From: Abyssibacter sp036156195
GTDB lineage: Bacteria > Pseudomonadota > Gammaproteobacteria > Nevskiales > OUC007
Reading direction: 5' to 3'
NCBI GenBank assembly: GCA_036156195.1
Contig: JAYZUZ010000014.1
Coordinates: 72,387 to 136,386, forward strand
DNA: 64,000 bases
The number at the start of each line of letters is the position of its first letter. Positions within the stretch are counted from its first letter, which is position 1. The notes beneath the pieces were generated by a model. It worked only from the letters and a program-made list of their open reading frames with translations, did not search any database and was not told the origin of the DNA. This document shows, one piece after another, positions 43,989 through 53,076 of this stretch. Made by a program: the position numbers and the translations under genes.

Positions 43989-45182
43989 ATGAACCAACAA
44001 CTGCTCAACAACGCCCGGGTGTACTTACCCGATGACTCGGTCCTGTCCGATGGCGCCGTCGCACTGGCTGGCGACCGCATTGCGTGGGTCGGTCCCCGCG
44101 ATGCACTCCCGGCCGATCTGGCTGGCTGGCCGCAACGCGATCTCGGGGGAGACCTGCTGACGCCCGGCCTGATCGATTGCCATACGCATCTAATCCACGG
44201 TGGCCACCGGGCACAGGAATTCGAGCAACGCCTGCAAGGCGCCAGCTACGCTGACATCGCCCGGGCAGGGGGCGGTATTCTGGGTACGGTCCGCGCCACC
44301 CGTGCCGCCTCAGTCGACGCGCTGGTCGACAGCGCGCTGCCCCGTCTCGATGCGCTGCTCGCCGAGGGCCTGAGCGTGATCGAAATCAAATCCGGCTACG
44401 GCCTGGACCGCGAGACCGAGCTCAAAATGCTGCGCGCCGCAACCCAGCTGGGCAGGCTGCGCCCTGTGCAGGTGGTGCGGACGTTTCTGGGCGCACACGC
44501 CATCCCCCCCGAATTCGCCGGCCGGGCAGACGACTATCTGGATCAGGTCTGCCTGCCGACGCTGGAGGCCGCCCACACCGAGGGGCTGGTCGACATGGTG
44601 GATGGCTTTTGTGAGGGGATTGCATTCTCGGTGGCTCAGATCGAGCGCCTGTTCGATCGCGCCGCCCAACTGGGGCTGCCGCTCAAGCTCCATGCCGAGC
44701 AGCTCTCGGCCCTCGGCGGAGCCCGGATGGCCGCCCAGCGTGGCGCACGATCCGTAGAGCACCTGGAGTATCTCGATGCGCAGGATGCCGCCGTGCTCGC
44801 CGCAAACGGCACGGTTGCCGTGCTGCTGCCGGGTGCGTTCTACACGCTGCAGGAAACCCGCAAGCCACCGGTGGCAGCCCTGCGCGAAGCCAGGGTCGAC
44901 CTCGCGATCTCGACGGACTGCAACCCCGGTTCGTCGCCGCTGAGCTCCCTGCTGCTCACCATGAATATGGCCTGCACCCTCTTCGGACTCACCCCCACCG
45001 AAGCCCTGGCGGGGGTGACCCGGCATGCTGCCCGCGCCCTGGGCCTTGAAGAAACCCACGGCGCCATCGCAGTCGGCCGGCGCGCCGAGTTGTTGCGCTG
45101 GGCCGTGCAGACGCCAGCCGAGCTGAGTTATCGCGTCGGCTTCAACCCCCTGCGCGAACGTATCCGAGGATCCGCGGCATGA
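43989..45182 (+). CDS. hutI: imidazolonepropionase
   Basis: 397-residue metal-dependent amidohydrolase that opens imidazolone-5-propionate to N-formimino-L-glutamate. The metal site HTHLIHGGHRAQEF follows LLTPGLIDC. Later motifs are LKLHAEQLSALGG (metal His and substrate Glu) and ISTDCNPGSSP (metal Asp). First gene of the plus-strand hut operon, 8 bp after its -10; the short leader explains the lack of a strong ribosome site. It overlaps hutH by 4 bp. Confidence 0.96.
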   Translation: MNQQLLNNARVYLPDDSVLSDGAVALAGDRIAWVGPRDALPADLAGWPQRDLGGDLLTPGLIDCHTHLIHGGHRAQEFEQRLQGASYADIARAGGGILGTVRATRAASVDALVDSALPRLDALLAEGLSVIEIKSGYGLDRETELKMLRAATQLGRLRPVQVVRTFLGAHAIPPEFAGRADDYLDQVCLPTLEAAHTEGLVDMVDGFCEGIAFSVAQIERLFDRAAQLGLPLKLHAEQLSALGGARMAAQRGARSVEHLEYLDAQDAAVLAANGTVAVLLPGAFYTLQETRKPPVAALREARVDLAISTDCNPGSSPLSSLLLTMNMACTLFGLTPTEALAGVTRHAARALGLEETHGAIAVGRRAELLRWAVQTPAELSYRVGFNPLRERIRGSAA

Positions 45183-46708
45183 CCCTGACACTAACCCCCG
45201 GCGAGGTGACGCTGGATCAGCTCGCCCGGATCGCCGACGAACCCGTGGCCGTCTTGCTCAACCGTGATGCACGACCTGCCATCGAGGCCAGCGCGGCGCG
45301 GGTCCAGGCGGTTGCCCGGGGACATGACGCCGTCTATGGCATCAACACGGGCTTTGGCAAGCTCGCCAGCGTGCGCATCGGCGCAGACGATACGGCGCAG
45401 TTGCAGCGCAACCTGATTCTTTCGCACTGCGCCGGTGTGGGCGAGCCACTGGCGCCGGGCGTCGTGCGACTGATTGCCGCGCTGAAACTGGCCTCCCTGG
45501 GTCGCGGCGCCTCCGGCGTGCGCTGGCTGGTCATCGAACAAATCGAAGCGCTGCTGCGAGAAGAGGTGATTCCGGTCATCCCGGCCCAGGGGTCGGTGGG
45601 CGCCTCGGGCGATCTAGCGCCGCTGGCCCATTTAACGGCCGTCATGATCGGCGAAGGCGAAGCCTGGTATCAGGGCCGACGAATGCCCGGCGCAGACGCA
45701 TTGGCCGCGGCCGGGCTGACACCAATCGCACTGGGACCAAAGGAGGGCCTGGCCCTGATCAACGGCACCCAGGTTTCGACGGCACTGGCACTGACCGGAT
45801 GGCGGCGCGCCTGGAACCTGGCGACCTCGGCCCTGATCACGGGTGCACTGTCCACGGACGCCGCCATGGGCTCCTCTGCGCCCTTTCGGCATGATATCCA
45901 CGCCCTGCGCGGCCATCCCGGACAAATCGATGCCGCCGCCGCGCTGCGTCGGTTGATGGACGGATCCGGCATCCGCGACAGCCACATGGCCAATGACGAG
46001 CGGGTCCAGGATCCGTACTGCCTGCGTTGCCAGCCGCAGGTCATGGGTGCGGTCATCGACCTGCTGCGGCAAACCGCGAACACGCTGACCATCGAGGCCA
46101 ATGCCGCCACGGACAATCCCCTGGTCCTGGACGACGGCTCGGTGGTGTCCGGCGGCAATTTTCATGCGGAGCCGGTGGCCTTTGCCGCTGATCAAATCGC
46201 CCTGGCTTTGGCCGAGACCGGCTCTATCGCCCAGCGGCGCATTGCACTGCTCGTAGACCCGGCGCTGAGCTTCGGCCTGCCGCCGTTTCTAACACCCAAG
46301 CCGGGCCTGAACTCCGGACTGATGATCGCCGAGGTCACCTCGGCTGCCCTGATGTCCGAGAACAAGCAGCTGGCAGCGCCTGCGTCGGTCGATTCCACGC
46401 CAACCTCAGCCAATCAGGAGGATCACGTCTCCATGGCCTGTCACGGCGCCCGCCGGCTGCTGCGCATGGCGGACAATCTTGCGGGCATTCTCGGGGTTGA
46501 GGCGCTATGCGCCACCCAGGGTGTGGAGCTGCGCGCCCCGCTGACCACCAGCCCGGCCCTGCAGCGGGTCATCGGCTGCGTGCGTGAGACCGTCGCCGCC
46601 CTCGCCGAGGACCGTTACCTGTCGCAGGATCTGATCCAGGCCGGCCAACTCGTCGAGTCCGGTACGCTGGTACAGGCCGCAGGTCTGGACGCGGTGCTCC
46701 GGCCATGA
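45179..46708 (+). CDS. hutH: histidine ammonia-lyase
   Basis: 509 residues. Deaminates L-histidine to urocanate, the first step of the pathway. The self-formed MIO cofactor comes from Ala-Ser-Gly in QGSVGASGDLAPLAHL. Other family segments are YGINTGFGKLA, NGTQVSTALAL and STPTSANQEDHVSM. Starts and stops overlap its neighbours by 4 bp (ATGA), so translation is coupled along hutIHGU. Confidence 0.97.
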   Translation: MTLTLTPGEVTLDQLARIADEPVAVLLNRDARPAIEASAARVQAVARGHDAVYGINTGFGKLASVRIGADDTAQLQRNLILSHCAGVGEPLAPGVVRLIAALKLASLGRGASGVRWLVIEQIEALLREEVIPVIPAQGSVGASGDLAPLAHLTAVMIGEGEAWYQGRRMPGADALAAAGLTPIALGPKEGLALINGTQVSTALALTGWRRAWNLATSALITGALSTDAAMGSSAPFRHDIHALRGHPGQIDAAAALRRLMDGSGIRDSHMANDERVQDPYCLRCQPQVMGAVIDLLRQTANTLTIEANAATDNPLVLDDGSVVSGGNFHAEPVAFAADQIALALAETGSIAQRRIALLVDPALSFGLPPFLTPKPGLNSGLMIAEVTSAALMSENKQLAAPASVDSTPTSANQEDHVSMACHGARRLLRMADNLAGILGVEALCATQGVELRAPLTTSPALQRVIGCVRETVAALAEDRYLSQDLIQAGQLVESGTLVQAAGLDAVLRP

Positions 46709-47511
46709 CGCCATCCGTCGTCGATATCGTCGAAGGCAACAGCCCGGTGATCCTGGCGGCTCCGCATGCCGGCACCTGGCTGCCGGAGTCCATCCACGCC
46801 CGGCTGAACGAACGAGGCCAGGCCCTGCTCGATACGGACTGGCATGTGGACCGGCTCTACCGCGACCTGCTACCGGGGGCGACCACGGTCACCGCGCGGT
46901 TCCACCGCTATGTCATCGACGCCAACCGCGACCCGTCGGGGCAAAGCCTTTACCCCGGTCAAAACACCACGGCACTGGTCCCCGAGGTCGATTTCGACAA
47001 CCAGCCGATCTGGCAGACCGGCGAGGCACCGGATGCCGATGAGATCCGCGCCCGCATCCAGACCTACCACGCGCCTTACCACGCCGCCCTTGCCGCTCAG
47101 ATTGAGCGCGTCCGTGCCCGCCACGGCATCGCGGTGCTGTACGACTGCCACTCCATCCGCTCGCAGGCGCCATTTCTATTTGACGGCCTGCTACCGGTGT
47201 TCAACCTGGGCACTGACAATAGCCGCAGCTGCGACCCCGTCTTTGAGGCGGTTGCCACGCAGATCTGCCGGGCAGCAAGCAGCTACCCCACGGTCGTCAA
47301 TGGCCGTTTTCGCGGTGGCTGGACAACGCGCCACTACGGCCGGCCCGAGCAGGGCGTCCATGCCATCCAGATGGAACTGGCCCAGCGCGCCTATCTCGCC
47401 ACCGAGCGACCACCTTTTGAATTTGACGCCCAGATCGCCGCACCCCTGCAAGCGGTGCTTCGCGACCTGCTGCACGCCCTAGCAGCCACCGCCCAGGAGC
47501 TCAGCCCATGA
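46705..47511 (+). CDS. hutG: N-formylglutamate deformylase
   Basis: 268 residues. Hydrolyses N-formylglutamate to glutamate and formate, the last step after HutF. Recognised from the start SPVILAAPHAGTWLPESI, the acid segment DTDWHVDRLY, DANRDPSG, the metal-binding DCHSIRSQAPFLF and GGWTTRHYG. This is the zinc-dependent Pseudomonas-type HutG, not the arginase-fold formiminoglutamase used by four-step pathways. Overlaps both neighbours by 4 bp. Confidence 0.95.
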   Translation: MTPSVVDIVEGNSPVILAAPHAGTWLPESIHARLNERGQALLDTDWHVDRLYRDLLPGATTVTARFHRYVIDANRDPSGQSLYPGQNTTALVPEVDFDNQPIWQTGEAPDADEIRARIQTYHAPYHAALAAQIERVRARHGIAVLYDCHSIRSQAPFLFDGLLPVFNLGTDNSRSCDPVFEAVATQICRAASSYPTVVNGRFRGGWTTRHYGRPEQGVHAIQMELAQRAYLATERPPFEFDAQIAAPLQAVLRDLLHALAATAQELSP

Positions 47512-49199
47512 CCGGACCCCGCCCCATTCGTGCCCCACGCGGCCCCGAGCGCAGCGCCAAGAGCTGGCTAACCGAAGCGCCGCTGCGCATGTTGATGAAC
47601 AACCTGGACCCGGAGGTCGCCGAAAACCCGGATGATCTGGTGGTCTACGGCGGTATTGGCAAGGCGGCGCGCAGCTGGGCCGACTTCGACCGCATCGTCG
47701 AGACCTTGCGTCGCCTCGAAGACGACGAAACCCTCCTGGTGCAGTCCGGCAAGCCGGTCGGCGTCTTCCGCACCCACACCGACGCCCCCCGCGTACTGAT
47801 TGCGAACTCGAATCTGGTGCCTCATTGGGCCCACTGGCAGCACTTCAATGAACTCGATCGCAAGGGTTTGATGATGTACGGCCAGATGACGGCCGGCTCA
47901 TGGATCTACATCGGCTCACAGGGCATCGTCCAGGGCACCTACGAAACCTTTGTCGAAGCCGGCCGGCAGCACTATGACGGAGACTGGAGCGGTCGCTGGA
48001 TTCTCACCGCTGGCCTGGGCGGGATGGGCGGTGCCCAGCCGTTGGCCGCCGTCATGGCCGGCGCCTGCTGCCTGGCCATCGAGTGCGACCCCGACCGCAT
48101 CGATTTCCGGCTGCGTACACGCTACCTCGACGAGCGGGCCGACACGCTGGACGACGCCTTGGCGATGATCGAGCGCTGGACGGCCGCAGGCGAGGTAAAA
48201 TCTGTCGGCCTGCTCGGCAATGCTGCGGACCTGGTTCCCGAACTGCTGCGGCGTGGGATCCAGCCCGATCTGGTCACGGACCAGACCTCAGCCCACGACC
48301 CCGTCAACGGCTACCTGCCGCAAGGGTGGACGATGGCACAGTGGAACACCCAGCGGCGCGAAAACCCGGCCGCGGTTGAGGCAGCCGCCTGCGCCTCCAT
48401 GCGCGTGCATGTCGAAGCCATGGCAGGCTTCGCCCAGGCAGGTGTGCCCACCGTGGACTACGGCAACAACATCCGCCAGGTCGCACTGGACCAGGGCTTT
48501 GAAGACGCTTTCAGCTTCCCCGGCTTTGTCCCCGCGTATATCCGGCCGCTGTTCTGCCAGGGCATCGGGCCGTTCCGCTGGGCTGCCCTGTCGGGCGATC
48601 CGGAGGACATCGCCCGCACCGACGCCAAGGTCCGTGAGTTGCTGCCGAACAACACCCACCTGCACCGCTGGCTGGACATGGCAGCCGAGCGCATTGCGTT
48701 TCAGGGCCTGCCGGCGCGCATCTGCTGGGTGGGTCTGGGCGACCGGCACCGCATCGGACTGGCGTTTAACGAGATGGTCCGCAACGGCGAGCTGAGCGCA
48801 CCCGTGGTCATCGGTCGTGACCACCTGGATTCCGGATCAGTGGCCAGCCCCAACCGCGAGACCGAAGGGATGGCCGATGGCTCGGATGCCGTTTCGGACT
48901 GGCCGCTGCTCAACGCCTTGCTCAACACCGCTTCGGGCGCGACCTGGGTCAGCCTGCACCATGGTGGCGGCGTCGGCATGGGCTTCTCACAACATTCGGG
49001 TGTAGTGATCTGCTGCGACGGCAGTGAGGCCGCCGACCGGCGCATTGACCGCGTGTTGTGGAATGACCCCGCCACCGGGGTCATGCGTCATGCCGACGCC
49101 GGGTATGCGCTTGCACGCACCTGTGCGCGCGAGCAGGGTCTGGACCTACCGGGGATTGATGTCTCGCCTAAACGCCCGGATTCGCCGCCGGCATCGTAA
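47508..49199 (+). CDS. hutU: urocanate hydratase
   Basis: 563 residues. Converts urocanate to imidazolone-5-propionate using tightly bound NAD as electrophile. The NAD fold is seen in LTAGLGGMGGAQPLAAVMAG. Family segments include MMYGQMTAGSWIYIGSQGI, DQTSAHDP, VDYGNNIRQVALDQG and HHGGGVGMGFSQHSG, which contains the Cys/His-side active site. Last gene of hutIHGU. Its 3' end overlaps the convergent histidine kinase gene by 32 bp with no terminator visible between them. Confidence 0.97.
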   Translation: MTGPRPIRAPRGPERSAKSWLTEAPLRMLMNNLDPEVAENPDDLVVYGGIGKAARSWADFDRIVETLRRLEDDETLLVQSGKPVGVFRTHTDAPRVLIANSNLVPHWAHWQHFNELDRKGLMMYGQMTAGSWIYIGSQGIVQGTYETFVEAGRQHYDGDWSGRWILTAGLGGMGGAQPLAAVMAGACCLAIECDPDRIDFRLRTRYLDERADTLDDALAMIERWTAAGEVKSVGLLGNAADLVPELLRRGIQPDLVTDQTSAHDPVNGYLPQGWTMAQWNTQRRENPAAVEAAACASMRVHVEAMAGFAQAGVPTVDYGNNIRQVALDQGFEDAFSFPGFVPAYIRPLFCQGIGPFRWAALSGDPEDIARTDAKVRELLPNNTHLHRWLDMAAERIAFQGLPARICWVGLGDRHRIGLAFNEMVRNGELSAPVVIGRDHLDSGSVASPNRETEGMADGSDAVSDWPLLNALLNTASGATWVSLHHGGGVGMGFSQHSGVVICCDGSEAADRRIDRVLWNDPATGVMRHADAGYALARTCAREQGLDLPGIDVSPKRPDSPPAS

Positions 49200-50289
49200 A
49201 GACCACCGTCGCACCGTGCTGGGGGTTGGGCTGAATCCAGATGCGTCCGCCCGCGTCCTCCACGACCTTCTTGCAAATCGCCAGACCGATGCCCGTGCCT
49301 TCGATCTCATCACCATGCAGACGCTCGAAGACGCGGAACACGCGCTCGGCATGACGCGGTTGAATACCACGGCCGTTGTCGGTGATCTCGAAGATGGCTT
49401 CATTCAGCGACTGGCGGCAGGCGATGTCGATGGTGAGCGGTCGCTCCGGCGCACGAAACTTGATTGCGTTCGTCAGCAGGTTTTGCATGAGCTGGCGTAC
49501 CCCGGTCTGGTGCGACCAGACATCCGACAAGCTGTCGGTCTGCACCTGCACGCGTGCCCCGGTCTCCTCGAGCGTTGCCTGTAAATCGCGCAGAAGCTGG
49601 TTGATCACACTCTGCATACTCACCCGTTCGGGTTCGGCGCTCTCACCAACCCGGGCCAGCGCCAGCAGGTCGTGCACCAGACGGCCGGCGCGTTCAATGC
49701 TCATGTCAATCATGTCCAGGTAGTCCGACGCCTCGCCTGCCAGCGCCGCTCCCAGCTTCAACCGCAGCAACTGCGCAAAGCCTCGCACGCCCCGGAGCGG
49801 GGCCTTGAGATCATGCGAGACCACAGCCGCAAACTGCTCCAACTCCTGGTTTTTGCGATGCAGGGCAGCGTGATCGTTCTTGGATTGGGTCACGTCCTCG
49901 ATCTGGGAGACGAAATGCACTGGCTCGCCCTCCACGTCGCGCACCAGTGACACGCTGAGCAGCACCCACACCAGCCGGCCGGTTTTGTGGAAGTACCGTT
50001 TTTCCATCCGGTAGGACTGAATCTCGCCGGCCAGCAACTGCTGCAGCAGCGACAAGTCCGCATCCAGATCGTCCGGGTGGGTGAGGGTCTGGAAATCCGT
50101 GACCAGTAACTCGTCGCGTGCGTAGCCGACGATCTCGCACAGCGACGCATTCACATCGAGCCAGCGCCCCTCCAGCGAAACCAGCGCCATGCCGATGGCC
50201 GCCGTCTCGAACGCACCACGAAATCTCGCCTCACTCTCACGGAGCTGAGCGATGAGCGCGTTCTGCTGACGGATGGTGTCCTGCGGCAT
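49168..50289 (-). CDS. PAS sensor histidine kinase (soluble)
   Basis: 373 residues without membrane helices. A PAS/PAC domain (RFRGAFETAAIGMALVSLEGRW, about 20-140) is followed by HisKA with the phospho-acceptor His in VVSHDLKAPLRGVRGF and an HATPase with N-box LTNAIKF, G1 DNGRGI and G2 GTGIGLAICKKVVE. It resembles phytochrome-like kinases of the SHDLKAPLR group. No response regulator is adjacent, so the partner is unknown. Confidence 0.92.
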   Translation of the reverse strand: MPQDTIRQQNALIAQLRESEARFRGAFETAAIGMALVSLEGRWLDVNASLCEIVGYARDELLVTDFQTLTHPDDLDADLSLLQQLLAGEIQSYRMEKRYFHKTGRLVWVLLSVSLVRDVEGEPVHFVSQIEDVTQSKNDHAALHRKNQELEQFAAVVSHDLKAPLRGVRGFAQLLRLKLGAALAGEASDYLDMIDMSIERAGRLVHDLLALARVGESAEPERVSMQSVINQLLRDLQATLEETGARVQVQTDSLSDVWSHQTGVRQLMQNLLTNAIKFRAPERPLTIDIACRQSLNEAIFEITDNGRGIQPRHAERVFRVFERLHGDEIEGTGIGLAICKKVVEDAGGRIWIQPNPQHGATVVFTMPAANPGV

Positions 50290-50356
50290 ACGTGATTAGG
50301 AACCCGGGAGATGATCCGTTGCAAGTCGGCCACCGTACGCAAAGCTTAAATCCGGG

Positions 50357-52117
50357 TCAGCCTGTGATCCCCGCCAGCCGCATGAATGCCACCAGCACAC
50401 CCACCAGCGATTCTCCCGCCACCAGCCCGGCCGCCAGCACGATGACGAACCGGGCCGACCAGCGCGGCGCCACCGCTGTCGCCAGGGCCGCTGCCACAGA
50501 CCCCAGGAACAGGCTGATCGAGTTGGATGCCGGGATCACAAAGGCCAGACCAGCCGCCGGCGCGCTCGGTACCCACCGGCGCAGGGCCGCAGGTCCCAGT
50601 GACCCGAGCGCGGCCAGCGTGACGCCTAAACCCGCAGCCACTCCCATCGCCGGGATCGCGCCGTTCGGGACAGCCGACAGCCCGCCCGACAAGACCTCCG
50701 CGACGGCCTTCCAGGTCACGACAGCCGGGGCGGGCCACTCGGCGGTCATCAGCAACGCCTGAGGGTCCGGAATCAGCGCAAGATAGGCCAGCGAGCCGAC
50801 GACACTGCCGGTCAGGATGCCGAACAGCTGGGCGGTGACCTGGAGACGCGGTGTCGCACCGACAAGATGGCCGGTCTTCAGATCGTTCAGCAGATCGGCA
50901 CACTGCCCGGCGGCGCCGCCCGCCACGTTTGCAGTCATGAGATTGGCCGTGAGATTTGCAGGGGCCAGAACACCGAAACTGAGCTGTGACACTTTGCCCA
51001 ACGCGCCAATGGGCGGAATCCCCGTCTCGCCCACGACACGGGCCGCCACAACCGCCAGCGCGTAGGCCAGCAGCACCGCCAGCACGGCAACCCAGAGGGT
51101 GATATCGAACAATGCAACCTGGGCGACCACGGCCAACAGCAAGGTCGCAGCAAAGGCCGACCAGAAAGCCTGCTTTGAAATCGGCTGATCGTCAGCCTCC
51201 GTACTTGCGACACCTCGCCCGGAGCGGCGGCGCCGTTGCCAGATGGCCAGCGCAAAGGCCGTGAGCGACGCCGACACCATCAAGGCCACGCCAGGCCACA
51301 GCAGCCACTCGACCAGCACCGGGTACCAGAAACCATCGGTTTCACCCGGCACGATAACCGCCTGCCGAGCCAACAACTGCGGCGCCAGCACCGCCCAGGC
51401 CAACACGGCGCCCACAAGCAGCGACAGTCCGGCCCGCAATCCGATGATGGCGCCAAACCCCACCAACAGCAGCGAGGGATCCAGGGCAAACCCCAGCTGC
51501 CCGCCACTGATACTCCGACCCGCCACGGCGCCGCTGCAACTGATGTGAAACGGCAGCGACCAGGCGCGCAGCCAACCGGACCATGCTTCGACAAACTTCA
51601 CAGCCGCAGACGCGCTCAGCGCAGCCAGCAGCATCCTCACCCGCGCGGTTGCCTCGGCACCACGCGCATAGATCTGCTGGACGGTTTCGGCGGTGGCCAC
51701 ACCGGCCGGAAACGTGAGTTGTTCGACCACCAGCAGCTGGCGACGCATGGACACCGCCACGCTCACCCCCAGCAAACTGACCACCGCCACCCAAACCATG
51801 AGCCAGTGCAGTGGCAACGTCTGGCCTGTTAACAGCGCCAGTGCCGGTATGGGTGCAACCAGTCCACCGGAGATGATCGACGCCGCCGAGGATGCGGTCG
51901 TCTGGTTGATGTTGTTCTCCAGCAGCCCCCAGTGCCGCGCACCCACCCGGGCCATGGCCAGATTCCAGAACCCGTAGGACAGCAGGGCCGCGACAATGGA
52001 CATGTTGAACGACCACCCGATCTTCAGACCGGAATAGACGTTGCACGGCGTCAGAATCGCGCCCAGCACCATGCCCGTCAGGACACTGCGGCGCGTCAGT
52101 TCTCGGGCGGCGGTCAC
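50357..52117 (-). CDS. OPT-superfamily transporter
   Basis: 586 residues with about 14 hydrophobic helices. The N-terminus RRSVLTGMVLGAILTPCNVYSGLKIGWSFNMSI is the conserved first-helix signature of the oligopeptide transporter family. It is shorter than most and may move small peptides or metal chelates across the inner membrane. The substrate cannot be inferred. The stop of the HIT gene lies 17 bp upstream, so cotranscription is likely. Confidence 0.85.
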   Translation of the reverse strand: MTAARELTRRSVLTGMVLGAILTPCNVYSGLKIGWSFNMSIVAALLSYGFWNLAMARVGARHWGLLENNINQTTASSAASIISGGLVAPIPALALLTGQTLPLHWLMVWVAVVSLLGVSVAVSMRRQLLVVEQLTFPAGVATAETVQQIYARGAEATARVRMLLAALSASAAVKFVEAWSGWLRAWSLPFHISCSGAVAGRSISGGQLGFALDPSLLLVGFGAIIGLRAGLSLLVGAVLAWAVLAPQLLARQAVIVPGETDGFWYPVLVEWLLWPGVALMVSASLTAFALAIWQRRRRSGRGVASTEADDQPISKQAFWSAFAATLLLAVVAQVALFDITLWVAVLAVLLAYALAVVAARVVGETGIPPIGALGKVSQLSFGVLAPANLTANLMTANVAGGAAGQCADLLNDLKTGHLVGATPRLQVTAQLFGILTGSVVGSLAYLALIPDPQALLMTAEWPAPAVVTWKAVAEVLSGGLSAVPNGAIPAMGVAAGLGVTLAALGSLGPAALRRWVPSAPAAGLAFVIPASNSISLFLGSVAAALATAVAPRWSARFVIVLAAGLVAGESLVGVLVAFMRLAGITG

Positions 52118-52133
52118 GGCAGCTGGGGAGGCT

Positions 52134-52565
52134 TCAGGAACGCGCCATCATCCAGGTCACGGGCAGACTGGAGCGCAGGCGGTCCAGCTCGTCGTCCATG
52201 GCCCGGCGCGTGTAGGGGCTGGGGGTCCCCTGGCCCCACACCGGTCCCGGCCAGGCACTGTCGCCATCGTTGCGGGCAATCAAATGGACGTGCAGCTGCG
52301 GGACGACATTGCCCAGCGCGCCCACATTCAGCTTGTCGGCGTCGTAAATCCGCGTCAGCACGCGGCCCGTGTCGGTGACCTCACGCCAGAGCTGCGCCTG
52401 GGCACCATCAGCCAGATCATGCACCTCGATGATATCCGCGACCCGTGGCACGAGAATCAGCCAAGGAAAACGCGAATCGTTCATCAACCTCACATTGCAC
52501 AGGCCGAGATTGCCGACATCCACGGAATCCTGCTGCAGACGTGTGTCGAGCACGAAATCAGCCAT
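52134..52565 (-). CDS. HIT-family nucleotide-binding protein
   Basis: 143 residues, a histidine-triad hydrolase or transferase acting on nucleotide phosphoramidates or dinucleotides. The triad is in VVPQLHVHLIAR (HxHxI, the third position not His). The N-terminal strand is FVLDTRLQQDSVDVGNLGLC. I chose the ATG at 52565, since earlier codons do not match the family start. Physiological substrate unknown. Confidence 0.85.
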   Translation of the reverse strand: MADFVLDTRLQQDSVDVGNLGLCNVRLMNDSRFPWLILVPRVADIIEVHDLADGAQAQLWREVTDTGRVLTRIYDADKLNVGALGNVVPQLHVHLIARNDGDSAWPGPVWGQGTPSPYTRRAMDDELDRLRSSLPVTWMMARS

Positions 52566-52623
52566 CGGGGTTCGACTCCCCACAGCCAATCAATGGGTGG
52601 CGGGCAGGGAATCGGGACATCTG

Positions 52624-52797
52624 CTAGTCGATCTCGATCATTTCGAAATCCGCCTTGCTGGCACCGCAGTCAGGGCAGGTCCAATCGTCCGGAACGTCTT
52701 CCCAGCGGGTACCGGGTTCGATGCCTTCGTCAGGCCAACCCTCCGCCTCGTCATAGACAAAATCACACACAAGGCACTGCCAGCGTTTCAGGCTCAT
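52624..52797 (-). CDS. rubredoxin 2 (57 residues)
   Basis: A small iron-sulfur electron carrier. The translation begins MSLKRWQCLVCDFVYDEAEG and continues to DVPDDWTCPDCGASK, giving the two CxxC pairs (Cys8/Cys11 and Cys41/Cys44) that hold one Fe, with the aromatic core intact. Its start overlaps the stop of the first rubredoxin gene by 4 bp (ATGA). Rubredoxins pass electrons to AlkB-type hydroxylases; the CPDCGxxK ending here is the classic form. Confidence 0.93.
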   Translation of the reverse strand: MSLKRWQCLVCDFVYDEAEGWPDEGIEPGTRWEDVPDDWTCPDCGASKADFEMIEID

Positions 52798-52964
52798 TCG
52801 CTCTCTACTCGTTCAAAATCAATCTTCTCCCGGACGGCACAGTCCGGGCAGGGCCAATCGTCGGGCACCGTAGTCCAAGCGGTGCCCGGTGGGAAACCCT
52901 CTTTTGGGCACCCCTGCGCTTCATCATAGACGTAACTACAGTTATCACATTGATATTTGGCCAT
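52794..52964 (-). CDS. rubredoxin 1 (56 residues)
   Basis: MAKYQCDNCSYVYDEAQGCP onward, with Cys6/Cys9 and Cys39/Cys42 as Fe ligands. The second motif is CPDCAVREK, where Ala replaces the nearly invariant Gly after the last Cys. AGGAAG precedes the ATG. Presumed electron donor to AlkB, which is encoded upstream beyond a terminator. No rubredoxin reductase gene is in the window. The Gly-to-Ala change suggests the two rubredoxins are not equivalent. Confidence 0.92.
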   Translation of the reverse strand: MAKYQCDNCSYVYDEAQGCPKEGFPPGTAWTTVPDDWPCPDCAVREKIDFERVESE

Positions 52965-53027
52965 TTTTCTTCCTCCGCTACAGCAGCCTTCCGGAGCTGT
53001 TACCCACGGCTCATCAGGAACACCGAT

Positions 53028-53053
53028 AAAAAAACGGGCGCTCCTGGCGCCCG
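53028..53053 (-). terminator. Rho-independent terminator between alkB and the rubredoxins
   Basis: On the minus strand CGGGCGC, a CAGGA loop and GCGCCCG form a perfect 7-bp GC stem followed by seven T (53034-53028). It lies 24 bp after the alkB stop and 64 bp before rubredoxin 1. Confidence 0.9.
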
Positions 53054-53076
53054 CGAATCTTAACGCAGCGGCTGCG

